DNA of 39,518 nt from Clostridiales bacterium. GTDB taxonomy: Bacteria > Bacillota > Clostridia > Oscillospirales > Acutalibacteraceae. Shown here piece by piece: positions 26,032-34,132 of this stretch (position 1 is its first letter; the number at the start of each line of letters is the position of its first letter). The position numbers and the translations under genes are program-made. Under the pieces are notes generated by a model that saw only the letters and a program-made list of their open reading frames with translations, was not told the DNA's origin and searched no databases. The stretch covers positions 1-39,518 of the forward strand of contig DXYF01000019.1 of the NCBI GenBank assembly GCA_019415945.1. Direction: 5' to 3'.

Positions 26032-26850
26032 CTAATAAAGTTCAATATTAATCTGCGTTACCGAATGTTCCATATCTCTGCCGAGAAAAAGTCCCGCAAC
26101 GCTTTCAAATCCGTCGGGAGTATCGCTTACGAAAAATTCGGGATTTTTCTGTGTGTTATCCTCATTTAAAAGGTTTTGCTCTCTAAGTATTTTAGCTGAG
26201 TAAAGAGCTGTTTCGTATCCCGAATCAACAAGCTCAACCTTATCGCCCATAAAGTCGGATATTGCGTCGGCAAGCAGTGGATAATGAGTACAGCCGAGTA
26301 TCAGCGTGTCGACCCCTTGGCTCTTAAGCTCAGACAAATAGCGTCTGACTACAAGACGGACTATCTGATCGTCACGGCGTATTACGCCGCTCTCAACCAG
26401 AGGTACAAAAAGCGGACAAGACTGTTCAAATACCTTGAAGTTTTTGTTTAACTTTTTAAGTCTGAGTTTGTAGCTGTGGCTTCCTATTGTTGCGGCAGTA
26501 CCGATAACACCGATTTTACCGTTTTTTGTTTTATGAGCCGCTGCAAACGCCGTGGGATTTACAACACCCGTATAAGGCACGGACAACGAGCTTTCAAGCT
26601 CGTCTCCCGCCACCGAACTCACCGTGCCGCAGGCGGCAACAATCATTTTTACATTGTTTTTGAGCAAAAACGAAGCATCCTGAAATGCATATTTTTTGAT
26701 GGTATCATTGCTTCGGGTACCGTAAGGCACTCTGCCCGTATCGCCGAAATATATAATTTTTTCATTGGGCAGAATGTGCAGAAATTCCTTTACTGCACTC
26801 AGTCCGCCGAGTCCGGAGTCAAAAACTCCGATTGCGTTTCGGGATGACAT
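26032..26850 (-). CDS. murI: Glutamate racemase
   Basis: A 272-residue cofactor-independent racemase making D-glutamate for peptidoglycan. The active site is visible: D11/S12 in GVFDSGLGG, C74 in AACGTVS, and C187/H189 in LGCTHYPLL. The motif around the first cysteine reads ACGT where most racemases have ACNT; the Asn-to-Gly change touches a substrate-contact position but the two catalytic cysteines are intact. AAGAGG lies 8 nt upstream of the ATG. First gene of an operon with a DUF1934 gene and argS; peptidoglycan precursor supply is shared with the distant murE. Confidence 0.93.
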   Translation of the reverse strand: MSSRNAIGVFDSGLGGLSAVKEFLHILPNEKIIYFGDTGRVPYGTRSNDTIKKYAFQDASFLLKNNVKMIVAACGTVSSVAGDELESSLSVPYTGVVNPTAFAAAHKTKNGKIGVIGTAATIGSHSYKLRLKKLNKNFKVFEQSCPLFVPLVESGVIRRDDQIVRLVVRRYLSELKSQGVDTLILGCTHYPLLADAISDFMGDKVELVDSGYETALYSAKILREQNLLNEDNTQKNPEFFVSDTPDGFESVAGLFLGRDMEHSVTQINIELY

Positions 26851-26984
26851 ACTAAAACCTCTTTTTTATTATATATACAAACTAAATAATAACACAACAA
26901 GTCGATTGTTGCAAGTATAATTGCATTATTTATCAAGGCAACACCTAACAATTATTAAGTGCCTGATCGCATTGTGCAAACCCT

Positions 26985-27013
26985 TTGACAAATCATATAA
27001 TAAATTGTATAAT
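26985..27013 (+). promoter_or_regulatory. Promoter of the TTG-start gene
   Basis: A consensus pair, TTGACA (26985-26990), 17-nt spacer, TATAAT (27008-27013). A second TATAAT at 26996-27001 is too close to the -35 to be used. Confidence 0.8.
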
Positions 27014-27058
27014 TGCAGTTAAAGGTAAATTACAAATTAATCCGAAAGGAAGATTGTT

Positions 27059-27850
27059 TTGGAATATAAAAAAGCTTTTGATTTAATTGTCGGCAAGGTT
27101 GAAGCAGAGCTTGCCAAAAACGGATATACAAAGCAAAAGGTTGCCGCTGAAAACGACAATGAGCTTGCCGCTCTTTTTACAAGTCAGAATATAGCTTACA
27201 CCGTCATCTATATAAAGGATAAACAGCAAATGGTGCTTCGCTCCTGCACAATGACGGAGGACGGTCCCGACAACGAATGGAAAACCCTTGCGACATGGCT
27301 GTATGACGATGAGTTTGCAAATCAGAAAGATGCAGAAAGTATAGCAAACGACTTTATCGAAGGAGTTTCAGGTGCGGTTGCTATCAAGCGTGCAAAGCAG
27401 GTTAAGCAGAAGAAAAAGAAAGACGATGACGGAACAGCCACACCAAAGTTCCTTGCAAAGCGTTTTGTAACATATTTCCCCGAATTGAAAGAAGAAATCA
27501 AAAACGAAGAGGACTGCTACTTCCCGTTTAGGGGTGCAACATTTGCAAAAGAACATATTGTAAGCAGAGTTGAAAATTATATCAAGAGAGCAAGCAAGCC
27601 TGAGCTTGAGAAAATTGCCGGAGTGTTCAATGTTCAGTACGGCAACGGCGATGTTGATACACGCTGTATTATAACAATAGTTATTTTAAACGGTCTCAGC
27701 GACGAGTCGTTTAACTGTATTTATGAGTATTTTGACGATGAGCTTAAAAAAGCATCAAAAGCCGCTCTCAAGTACAAAAATAAGACTGTAAAGCCCGAAA
27801 AGCCTAAAAAGAAGAATGTTTCAAAGGCTTCAAATCTTAAAAATTCTTAA
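27059..27850 (+). CDS. Uncharacterised two-part protein
   Basis: A 263-residue soluble protein I cannot assign to a family. It starts at TTG with AAAGGA 9 nt upstream and a perfect promoter, so expression is well supported. Residues 1-110 look like a compact alpha/beta domain (VEAELAKNGYTKQ, then strands YTVIYIKDKQQMVLRSCTM, GPDNEWKTLATWLYDD). A lysine/aspartate-rich hinge (117-130) leads to a second helical domain (131-240: FLAKRFVTYFPELKEEI ... VENYIKRASKPELEKIAGVFNVQYG), and a lysine-rich tail (KPEKPKKKN) ends it. The basic hinge and tail suggest binding to nucleic acid or membranes; this is speculation. Monocistronic, directly ahead of the FMN riboswitch. Confidence 0.75.
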   Translation: MEYKKAFDLIVGKVEAELAKNGYTKQKVAAENDNELAALFTSQNIAYTVIYIKDKQQMVLRSCTMTEDGPDNEWKTLATWLYDDEFANQKDAESIANDFIEGVSGAVAIKRAKQVKQKKKKDDDGTATPKFLAKRFVTYFPELKEEIKNEEDCYFPFRGATFAKEHIVSRVENYIKRASKPELEKIAGVFNVQYGNGDVDTRCIITIVILNGLSDESFNCIYEYFDDELKKASKAALKYKNKTVKPEKPKKKNVSKASNLKNS

Positions 27851-27859
27851 TTTGAACAG

Positions 27860-27887
27860 TTGACAAAATATAATAACAGTATATAAT
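27860..27887 (+). promoter_or_regulatory. Promoter of the FMN riboswitch-ribU unit
   Basis: TTGACA (27860-27865), 16-nt spacer, TATAAT (27882-27887), about 10-15 nt ahead of the riboswitch. Confidence 0.82.
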
Positions 27888-27897
27888 GATAGTAACG

Positions 27898-28018
27898 GTT
27901 GTCTTCGGGGCGGAGTGAAATTCTCCACCGGCGGTTATAGTCCGCGAACAAGCTTTTGCTTGCCGAGTCTGTGAAATTCAGACACCGACGGTTATAGTCC
28001 GGATGTGAGAAGAATCGG
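27898..28018 (+). promoter_or_regulatory. FMN riboswitch (RFN element)
   Basis: Conserved RFN blocks are readable in order: CTTCGGGGCGGAGTGAAATT, CTCCACCGGCGGT, AGTCCGCGA, a variable hairpin (CAAGC/GCTTG), then a CTGTGAAATTCAG arm, CACCGACGGT, AGTCCGGATG and GAGAAGA closing P1 with TCTTC. It binds FMN and controls the riboflavin transporter gene ribU downstream; FMN binding is expected to favour the terminator at 28067-28099. The 5' arm of that terminator may be masked by an antiterminator formed with the AGCTTTTTG segment at 28031-28039. Confidence 0.97.
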
Positions 28019-28066
28019 CTTTTGCTCTCAAGCTTTTTGTTTCGGAGCATTGCAGGTTGTTTATTT

Positions 28067-28099
28067 AAAGCTTCGCAGAATAACTGCGAAGCTTTTTTA
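28067..28099 (+). terminator. Terminator of the FMN riboswitch expression platform
   Basis: AAAGCTTCGCAG (28067-28078) pairs with CTGCGAAGCTTT (28084-28095), 12 bp, followed by a T-run, 40 bp ahead of ribU. Its position between aptamer and coding region marks transcription attenuation. Confidence 0.92.
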
Positions 28100-28139
28100 T
28101 TTTTAAAATTCCTCGGCAACCGAAAAAAGGAGGATTTTT

Positions 28140-28850
28140 ATGACAAACACAAAAGAAAACAAAACAAAACTCACCACACCTGCCGAAAGCTCGTACAGAG
28201 TAAAAAAGACTGTAATCTTAGCTCTTATTTGTGCCATGGCTTACGCTGTGGTGTTGGTGTGCAGACTTCCGATTATTCCTGCCGCACCGTATCTTGATTT
28301 GGAATTTAAGAGTGCAATTATTCTCATCGGTTCTTATATTTTCGGTCCGTTGTCGGGTCTGATTATGTCTGTTGTGATCTGCCTCTTGGAAATGGTAACT
28401 GTAAGCGACACAGGTGTAATAGGCTGTATTATGAATGTACTCGCAAGCGTATGCCTTGTTTGCCCTGCGGCGTTTATTTACAAGAAGAGAAAAACAACCG
28501 CAGGAGCTGTAGCAGGTATTATTGTCGGAGCAATATTAATGACGGCTGCAATGGTGCTGTGGAACTACATTCTCACACCCATTTATCAGGGTATTCCGAG
28601 AGAAGCTATCGCTCAAATGCTTCTGCCCGTATTTGTTCCGTTTAATTTGCTCAAGGCTGGACTTAACGGAGGACTTGCACTGTTTATTTACAGATTTGCA
28701 CTTGAAGCTTTACAAAAATCAAATCTTATTCCCAAGCAACAGCTTGATGACAAAAGCAAAAAAGGAGCAGTCATCGGCACTGTTGTAATATCAATACTCA
28801 TTATCGCAACCTGTGTTTTGACAATTCTCGCCATTAACGGAGTATTTTAA
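28140..28850 (+). CDS. ribU: Riboflavin ECF transporter S component RibU
   Basis: A 236-residue membrane protein with six helices (first at about 23-45), the substrate-binding subunit of an energy-coupling-factor importer. RibU-like features: the strand-loop PIIPAAPYLDLEFK (about 44-57) that lines the flavin site, the YIFGPLSGLIMSVV helix and the long C-terminal helices. The FMN riboswitch upstream fixes the substrate as riboflavin. No EcfA/EcfT genes are present here, so it must share an energizing module encoded elsewhere, as group II ECF transporters do. AGGAGG-type binding site (AAAAAGGAGG) ahead of the ATG. A basic linker (KSKK) precedes the last helix. Confidence 0.93.
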   Translation: MTNTKENKTKLTTPAESSYRVKKTVILALICAMAYAVVLVCRLPIIPAAPYLDLEFKSAIILIGSYIFGPLSGLIMSVVICLLEMVTVSDTGVIGCIMNVLASVCLVCPAAFIYKKRKTTAGAVAGIIVGAILMTAAMVLWNYILTPIYQGIPREAIAQMLLPVFVPFNLLKAGLNGGLALFIYRFALEALQKSNLIPKQQLDDKSKKGAVIGTVVISILIIATCVLTILAINGVF

Positions 28851-28857
28851 TTTTTTA

Positions 28858-28885
28858 TTGACAAAACAATATATAATGATATAAT
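28858..28885 (+). promoter_or_regulatory. Promoter of the THF riboswitch-folT unit
   Basis: TTGACA (28858-28863), 16-nt spacer, TATAAT (28880-28885). It starts just 8 bp after the ribU stop; no terminator separates them, so some ribU transcripts may read on. Confidence 0.78.
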
Positions 28886-28912
28886 AAAGTAGCAAACAAA
28901 ATGTTTGTAATT

Positions 28913-29012
28913 TCACAGAGTAGAAATTTGTGCGTGAAGTGTTCTGCGGACGGGGAGTTGCCGCAGAAACGAAAGAGGTTATCCTCTGCGGTGCAGATTT
29001 CGCATCCCGCTG
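28913..29012 (+). promoter_or_regulatory. Tetrahydrofolate (THF) riboswitch
   Basis: Matches the THF riboswitch seen upstream of folT genes: AGAGTAG, then the AAATTTGTGCGT arm, a GAAGTG joint, a TTCTGCGG/CCGCAGAA hairpin with GGGGAGTTG loop, ACGAA, an AGAGG/CCTCT hairpin, GCGGTGCAGATTT and GCATCCCGCT. It is followed by a terminator and by the folate transporter gene. The CCCGCT end can pair with the AGCGGG of the terminator, so folate binding should free or sequester it. Confidence 0.93.
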
Positions 29013-29028
29013 TTACTTTGGGTTTTTT

Positions 29029-29058
29029 AAGCGGGCAGTTTTTCTGTCCGCTTTTTTA
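29029..29058 (+). terminator. Terminator of the THF riboswitch expression platform
   Basis: AAGCGGGCAG (29029-29038) pairs with CTGTCCGCTT (29044-29053) including one G-U, followed by TTTT. It precedes folT by about 95 bp. Confidence 0.88.
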
Positions 29059-29151
29059 TTTCCTGAAGCAACATAGCAGGTTTTAAAACTGCCGCCGCTG
29101 TCAGGTTTGAGCTGACTTGCAGGCGACAAAGGTAATTCAGGAGGTAAAAAA

Positions 29152-29727
29152 ATGTCAGCAATCAAAAAACTCAAAGACTCTTTTTCAGAAATGAAAAACA
29201 TTCATTCACTCACAGCAGTGGCAATGCTGCTTGCACTTAGGGTAGTGCTGGGAATGTTCGCAAACGCAACCTTGCCGTTCTTCGGAAACAATGTAAAACT
29301 AAGCGGTGCATTTTTGCCGATTGCTGTAGCGGGTTCAATGTTCGGTCCCGTTGCAGGTGCAGTTGTAGGTGCTTTCGGAGACATAATTTCATTCATCATC
29401 GTTCCCACCGGCGCTCCCTATTTCCCCGGTTTTACAATCAGCGGACTTTTAACAGGACTTATTTACGGATTTGCATTTTACAAGAACAAAGTTACTGTTC
29501 CCCGCACAATAATCGCTTGGGCTGTCAATATGATTTTGGTAGAAACCTTTCTCGCCGCATTTTGGCTGTATGTTCTTCAGGGGGCTTCGTCAAGCGGAGT
29601 GTACTTAACAATTCTCGGAGCAAGATTTATAAGTGTGGCGTTGAAATGTATTCCAGAAATTTTGTTAATTTTTGCCGTAGGCAAACTTGCCGCAAAAATT
29701 AAAATCCCCAAAAGATTAAAAGCTTAA
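29152..29727 (+). CDS. folT: Folate ECF transporter S component FolT
   Basis: A 191-residue six-helix S component for folate. It starts with the typical basic amphipathic segment, then LTAVAMLLALRVVLGMFA, and has the FolT-like LSGAFLPIAVAGSMFGPVAG (about 50-70), PTGAPYFPGFTISGLLTG (84-101) and the C-terminal LGARFISVALKCIPEILLIF. The THF riboswitch ahead identifies the ligand. GGAGG lies 8 nt before the ATG. As with RibU, the energizing ATPases and EcfT are elsewhere. Pairing of ribU and folT with individual riboswitches suggests separate control of two vitamins. Confidence 0.95.
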   Translation: MSAIKKLKDSFSEMKNIHSLTAVAMLLALRVVLGMFANATLPFFGNNVKLSGAFLPIAVAGSMFGPVAGAVVGAFGDIISFIIVPTGAPYFPGFTISGLLTGLIYGFAFYKNKVTVPRTIIAWAVNMILVETFLAAFWLYVLQGASSSGVYLTILGARFISVALKCIPEILLIFAVGKLAAKIKIPKRLKA

Positions 29728-29745
29728 CACAAGTAAATACTTATC

Positions 29746-29779
29746 AGCCGAATTTGCTTTTTAGCGATTCGGCTTTTTG
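29746..29779 (+). terminator. folT terminator
   Basis: AGCCGAATTTGC pairs with GCGATTCGGCT (one mismatch), 29746-29757 and 29764-29774, followed by TTTTTG. Confidence 0.85.
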
Positions 29780-29855
29780 TTTTATGCATATTGTATTATA
29801 GTGGTATAGGGAATTTATACAAAATGTAGAAAATGTCGAAGAACAAGACTTTGAG

Positions 29856-29883
29856 TTGAATTTTTACAATTTAGTGTTAAAAT
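29856..29883 (+). promoter_or_regulatory. Promoter of the antiporter gene
   Basis: TTGAAT (29856-29861), 16-nt spacer, TAAAAT (29878-29883), about 40 nt ahead of the start. Confidence 0.6.
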
Positions 29884-29924
29884 ACTTATTGGACTAAAAT
29901 TTCAGATAGGATGAGGTGTATTTT

Positions 29925-31202
29925 GTGGAAACACTGGATATTTTAAGAACCCTTGCCATAATACTTGTTGCGGCAAAGGTTTGCGGACTTATTATACGAA
30001 AGCTTAAGGGTCCGCAGGTTGTAGGCGAAATTATTGCCGGCCTTATAGTAGGTCCCTGCATATTTAATTTTGTTCAGTATACTGATTTCATTGCCGGCAT
30101 GGCGGAAATAGGTGTAATTTTGTTAATGTTTGCCGCAGGTCTGGGCACGGATCTAAAAGAACTTATCAAAACGGGATTTGTTTCCTTTATTGTTGCTGTT
30201 GCAGGCGTGGTCGTGTCCATAGTGGGCGGTGCAGCCGTTTATCTTGCTTTCGGCTTCGGTGAGCCGGGCACTCAGATGCTTGAAGCAGTATTTATCGGAA
30301 CGATTCTTGCCGCAACATCGGTAAGCATAACCGTTCAGGCTTTAAAGGAAATGGGACATCTGAAAGGCAAGGTTGCCACAACAATTCTGTCGGCGGCAAT
30401 CATCGACGATGTAATCGGTATTGTTTTGCTTACTATTGTTATCGGCTTTAAAGATCCTTCCGTAGAGCCTGCAAGCGTTTGCATTAATATTGTCCTGTTC
30501 TTTATCTTGGCATTTATCGTCGGCTTTGCGTTATATTTTCTCTTCAAATGGCTTGACAAGCGTTGGCCTCATTCAAGAAGAATTCCGATTTTCGGATTGG
30601 TGCTTTGCTTTGCGTGTGCGTACTGTGCCGACAATTTTTTTGGAATTGCCGATATTACAGGTGCTTATGTTGCAGGTATTATTCTTTGCAACATCAAGGA
30701 TTCCAATTATATTGAAAGAAAAATGGATGTCAGCTCCTATATGATTTTCGGACCTGTATTTTTTGCGAGCATAGGACTTCAAACAAGCTTTGATAATTTT
30801 GATTTGTCGATGCTTTGGTTCTCTATCGCACTTGTTGCTGTAGCACTGCTCACCAAGGTAATAGGCTGCGGCGGAACAGCAAGGCTGTGCAGATTTAACA
30901 CCCCCGATTCTCTCAAAATCGGTATCGGAATGATGAACCGAGGAGAAGTCGGTTTGATTGTTGCCAAAAAGGGACTTGATATGGGAATTATTTCTGCTGA
31001 ATTTTTTACCCCGATAATTATTTTGATAATAGTATCGTCTCTTGTAACGCCCATTTTGCTAAAGCTTGTTTATTCAAAGTGGCCTTATAATGACGCTGAA
31101 CCCGATACGGCTGCGGAAGACAAAAAAATTCTTTCACAGGAGGTTGTGGGTGCGACCTACAACATAACAGAAGAGCAGTTTAAGGATGACGAAAATCAAT
31201 AA
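29925..31202 (+). CDS. CPA2-family cation/proton antiporter
   Basis: A 425-residue membrane protein with about 12-13 helices, of the Na+/H+ or K+/H+ exchanger family (Kef/NapA-like, PF00999). Family signs are GPQVVGEIIAGLIVGP (about 29-44), MLEAVFIGTILAATSVSITVQALKEMG (112-139), the AAIIDDVIGIVLLTIV segment with the paired aspartates (DD) that bind the ion, and MNRGEVGLIVAKKG near the end. There is no C-terminal RCK/TrkA-N domain, so it is not a full Kef system; the tail is short and acidic. Start set at GTG 29925, 7 nt from GAGGTG; the GTG at 29916 is inside that site. Probably used for Na+ or pH balance. Confidence 0.88.
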   Translation: METLDILRTLAIILVAAKVCGLIIRKLKGPQVVGEIIAGLIVGPCIFNFVQYTDFIAGMAEIGVILLMFAAGLGTDLKELIKTGFVSFIVAVAGVVVSIVGGAAVYLAFGFGEPGTQMLEAVFIGTILAATSVSITVQALKEMGHLKGKVATTILSAAIIDDVIGIVLLTIVIGFKDPSVEPASVCINIVLFFILAFIVGFALYFLFKWLDKRWPHSRRIPIFGLVLCFACAYCADNFFGIADITGAYVAGIILCNIKDSNYIERKMDVSSYMIFGPVFFASIGLQTSFDNFDLSMLWFSIALVAVALLTKVIGCGGTARLCRFNTPDSLKIGIGMMNRGEVGLIVAKKGLDMGIISAEFFTPIIILIIVSSLVTPILLKLVYSKWPYNDAEPDTAAEDKKILSQEVVGATYNITEEQFKDDENQ

Positions 31203-31403
31203 AAAGTTTTGACTAATCCTCAGATTTAACGGTTTAAAACTATCAACTGTTTATATAATAAGGCTGAAGTCAGACAAAATTCTTTAACTGTAAACCAAGT
31301 CAAAAACACAGGTAACAGCTGTAAATATATTTCTAAAGTAAAAGTATGCGTTTGATTTGCAGTACCGCCGGAATTAGAATAAAGCTGTTTGAATGATAAC
31401 ATC

Positions 31404-31450
31404 AAAACACCTTCGGAAGCATTTACCTATTATGCAACCGAAGGTGTTTT
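31404..31450 (+). terminator. Bidirectional terminator
   Basis: AAAACACCTTCGG (31404-31416) pairs with CCGAAGGTGTTTT (31438-31450), 13 bp, with an inner GCAT/ATGC stem. It lies between the convergent antiporter and amidase genes. The preceding 31203-31403 holds no gene I can support. Confidence 0.85.
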
Positions 31451-31489
31451 TATTACTATTTTAGGAGTGAAATTTACATTTTGATTATC

Positions 31490-33682
31490 TTACTTTATGT
31501 TTTTCCGCATATTATTTTTTACTTGATTCGTTTTTACCTGTAATCGCCGTGCAACAAATGCTCCGCCGGTACCAATCAATATTAATGCCAAAATCATAAT
31601 TGTAAGACTGTCTTCGCTTGTTTTTATTGAGTCTGTTGAGGAATTATTCGACGCTGCCGAAGAAGATGTATTTGTGCTTGAAGTCGGATCCTGACTTGAA
31701 GTTGGGGTCTGACTCGAAGTCGGTTCCTGACTTGATGTTGGATTCTGACTCGAAGTCGACTCCTCGTCGGATGTTGCCGCTACAAGTCCGTCATATGCTT
31801 CTGCCAACGCAAGTGCCGCATCATATGTTGCAGCTGCATCGACGGTATCAACTGCTTCTGCATCGGCTAACGCCAAGGCTACATCATTCCAACTTTCCTG
31901 TGTGTAAGCCTGGGGACTCATTTCAGAAACCTCAGAGATAAGTGATGAAAGGAATTCATTCACATTTTCATCTTCCAACGCGGGAACAGATGACGGAGCC
32001 ATGCGAATATTATCTGCGATCTGTTCATAAGCATAAGCAATTTCAATAAGAGTTGCTTCATTGCCGTAGCTTGAGAACATCGACATTCCCAAAGGCATCG
32101 ACTCATCGTAGCCGTTTTCAGCATCAGTTTCTGCAAAGCCCATCGGAATCATCATTTCGGGAAGTCCTGCAACGGGACCGAATTTATTTAAGTAACTTGC
32201 CGCATTGTTCTTATTATCGGAGGTTTCTTCTTTATCAGCCACATCAGTCTGTGAAATAAACACTACAGCGTCTATATCATTTTCAGCTAAAATCTCATTT
32301 ACCGTTTCACGGAAGTTAAGCATCTTAGCCTTCATCTGCTCATATTCTTCAGTTGCTCTGGGATCAGAAATCGGATCCGTTTCCGGATTATGGGCACTTT
32401 CAATACTGTCAGTCATATGGCCGCCGTTTTCTTTAATATCCCACATACTCTTCATTGTGGCGTTTTCTCCGAGAGATTCAAGATATGTATTGAGATCCCA
32501 TTCAAAAACATCTACATAGCCTGTGTCGCTAAGCTCCTTTATCAAAGTTTCGGGAAGCATTTCAGACATATCAACAAGCTCTGCTCCGCCCTCTACGAGG
32601 GTGTTAATTGCATTTTCTGTAATTTCTTCAATTTTACTGTCCAAAGCTACAGGCGAATCCACGGCAACATTTTCACCGTCTTCTGAAGTATAATAATAGC
32701 CGAAAGAATTCGTCAAATATCCTATGCGTTTACCCTCAAGACCGTCTTCATTAAGATAAGAAGTGTATCCGTCTTCGGGTATATAACTGTCTGCTTCTGC
32801 CGTCCATTCATCAGCGGAGTCAGATCCGGCTATTACATCCATGAGAATTGCCAAATCTTCGACTGTTCTGCACATCGGTCCGGTAACATCACGATCCATA
32901 TTCAGCGGAACAACACCGTCGCGGCTTGTAAGTCCTGTCGAAGGACGCAAACCGTAAAGGTTTGAAAAACTCGACGGGCGGCGGATAGAAGAACCTGTGT
33001 CGGTTCCGAGTCCGGCTGCCGCAAAGTTTGAAGTTATAGAAACAGCAGTGCCTCCCGAAGAACCTGCAGCTGTACGAGTGTTGTCATAGGCATTATGAAC
33101 TGTTCCGCCCAGAGTACTTCTGGAGTTGGAACCACTCATTGCAAACTCAGACAAATTCGCTTTTGCAAGAATAATTGCTCCGGCGTCTTCAAGTTTTTCA
33201 ACAACCGTTGCATCATCAGGGGCAATAGAATCCTTTAACGCTACTGCACCTGCCGAGGTTGCTAAGCCCTCAACATCATAGTTATCCTTAACAATGATGG
33301 GAATTCCGTGCAAAACACCCCTAACCTTTCCGGCAGCTCTCTCTTCGTCAAGAGCCTTAGCGGTTTCAAGAGCATTTTCATTAATCGAAATTATTGAATT
33401 CAGATCCAGTGATTTATCATAAGCCTCAATGCGATCCAAATACATTTGCACCAAATCAACAGATGTAACATTACCTTTGGTCAACTCTTCCTGAAGTTCA
33501 GTAATACTTGCATCAATCAAATCGGATGTAGTAAATATATTTTCCAACTGTTCGGTTTTCGTTGTACTTGTCTGTGCATAAGCACTGACCATACAGGTCG
33601 TCAACAGTATAAATGCTATTACTGCACTCAAAATTGATCTGTGAATAGCATGTCTTTTAATCCTTTCTTCTTTTTTCATCAT
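31490..33682 (-). CDS. Secreted, membrane-anchored amidase (amidase-signature family)
   Basis: A 730-residue surface protein. A signal peptide (about 1-36) precedes an amidase-signature domain (about 55-570) with the Ser-cisSer-Lys triad: K132 (IVKDNYD), S209 (AGSSGGTA) and S232 (TDTGSSIRRP). The canonical GGSIR reads GSSIR. A FIVAR-like three-helix segment follows (about 605-640), then an SSQ-P/T repeat linker (about 645-690), one transmembrane helix (694-711) and a basic tail, with no LPXTG sorting motif. The enzyme hydrolyses an amide outside the cell; the substrate is unknown. Start may be either of two adjacent ATGs (33682 or 33679). The upstream leader contains repeat copy 2 and a hairpin. 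Confidence 0.85.
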   Translation of the reverse strand: MMKKEERIKRHAIHRSILSAVIAFILLTTCMVSAYAQTSTTKTEQLENIFTTSDLIDASITELQEELTKGNVTSVDLVQMYLDRIEAYDKSLDLNSIISINENALETAKALDEERAAGKVRGVLHGIPIIVKDNYDVEGLATSAGAVALKDSIAPDDATVVEKLEDAGAIILAKANLSEFAMSGSNSRSTLGGTVHNAYDNTRTAAGSSGGTAVSITSNFAAAGLGTDTGSSIRRPSSFSNLYGLRPSTGLTSRDGVVPLNMDRDVTGPMCRTVEDLAILMDVIAGSDSADEWTAEADSYIPEDGYTSYLNEDGLEGKRIGYLTNSFGYYYTSEDGENVAVDSPVALDSKIEEITENAINTLVEGGAELVDMSEMLPETLIKELSDTGYVDVFEWDLNTYLESLGENATMKSMWDIKENGGHMTDSIESAHNPETDPISDPRATEEYEQMKAKMLNFRETVNEILAENDIDAVVFISQTDVADKEETSDNKNNAASYLNKFGPVAGLPEMMIPMGFAETDAENGYDESMPLGMSMFSSYGNEATLIEIAYAYEQIADNIRMAPSSVPALEDENVNEFLSSLISEVSEMSPQAYTQESWNDVALALADAEAVDTVDAAATYDAALALAEAYDGLVAATSDEESTSSQNPTSSQEPTSSQTPTSSQDPTSSTNTSSSAASNNSSTDSIKTSEDSLTIMILALILIGTGGAFVARRLQVKTNQVKNNMRKNIK

Positions 33683-33724
33683 ATCACCCTTTCTTTAATT
33701 CCCTATCCCTTCCAATTACCAAAC

Positions 33725-33824
33725 AAAAAATCGAATGTCTCGACACGAAATTCGAGCAGACAGGTTGATATTATCAAACCTTCTTTGCCCGACTGTTTTT
33801 GAGCAGTTTCCTATAAGACAAAAA
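33725..33824 (-). repeat. Interspersed structured repeat, copy 2
   Basis: Same element as at 23673 and 36935, abutting the T-tract of a hairpin on the minus strand. Its outer stem is CGGGCA with TGCTCG (one G-U) and its 3' hairpin reads GTCGAG-ACA-TTCGAT (two G-U pairs), then six Ts. It lies in the leader between the hairpin and the amidase start. Confidence 0.88.
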
Positions 33825-33825
33825 T

Positions 33826-33850
33826 GGCGTCATGAAAAATTCATGACGCC
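33826..33850 (-). terminator. Terminator or attenuator upstream of the amidase gene
   Basis: A perfect 11-bp stem GGCGTCATGAA with TTCATGACGCC around three bases, followed on the minus strand by ATTTTTG. It lies about 280 bp beyond the valS stop and directly downstream of a consensus promoter, so it may end a short RNA rather than valS. Confidence 0.78.
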
Positions 33851-33915
33851 TTTGTCTAACCATATTCTTAGGCTTCTTTACGGCAACTTATAAATAACCG
33901 CTAACCTTGTTCTCG

Positions 33916-33944
33916 ATTATACGCATATTAATTCAACTTGTCAA
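33916..33944 (-). promoter_or_regulatory. Consensus promoter in the valS-amidase gap
   Basis: On the minus strand TTGACA (33939-33944), 17-nt spacer and TATAAT (33916-33921) match the consensus perfectly. Transcription would start near 33909 and meet the hairpin at 33826-33850 after about 85 nt, so it either makes a small RNA or drives the amidase through an attenuator. Confidence 0.8.
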
Positions 33945-34070
33945 TAGTATTTTTAATACAACAGAAAAATTCGGATTTATACTTTAAATTTTTCTTAATT
34001 ATCAAAAAAACACATACACTTTATCTAATATATTACCTATTATTACCATAAAATTAATATTTACTTTTGA

Positions 34071-34093
34071 TAATTTGTTTAATTAACAAATTA
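34071..34093. promoter_or_regulatory. AT-rich palindrome after valS
   Basis: TAATTTGTT-TAATT-AACAAATTA, a perfect 9-bp inverted repeat 40 bp beyond the valS stop. All-AT hairpin without a GC core, so a weak terminator at best. No gene in 33851-34132. Confidence 0.4.
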
Positions 34094-34132
34094 AACCCTG
34101 CTTCATCTGCTGTTTAAAAATTCCAATGCTGA

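Noticed and set aside
26996..27001. TATAAT as -10 of the TTG-start gene
   Set aside because: It is only 5 nt from the TTGACA; the second TATAAT at 27008 has the right 17-nt spacing.
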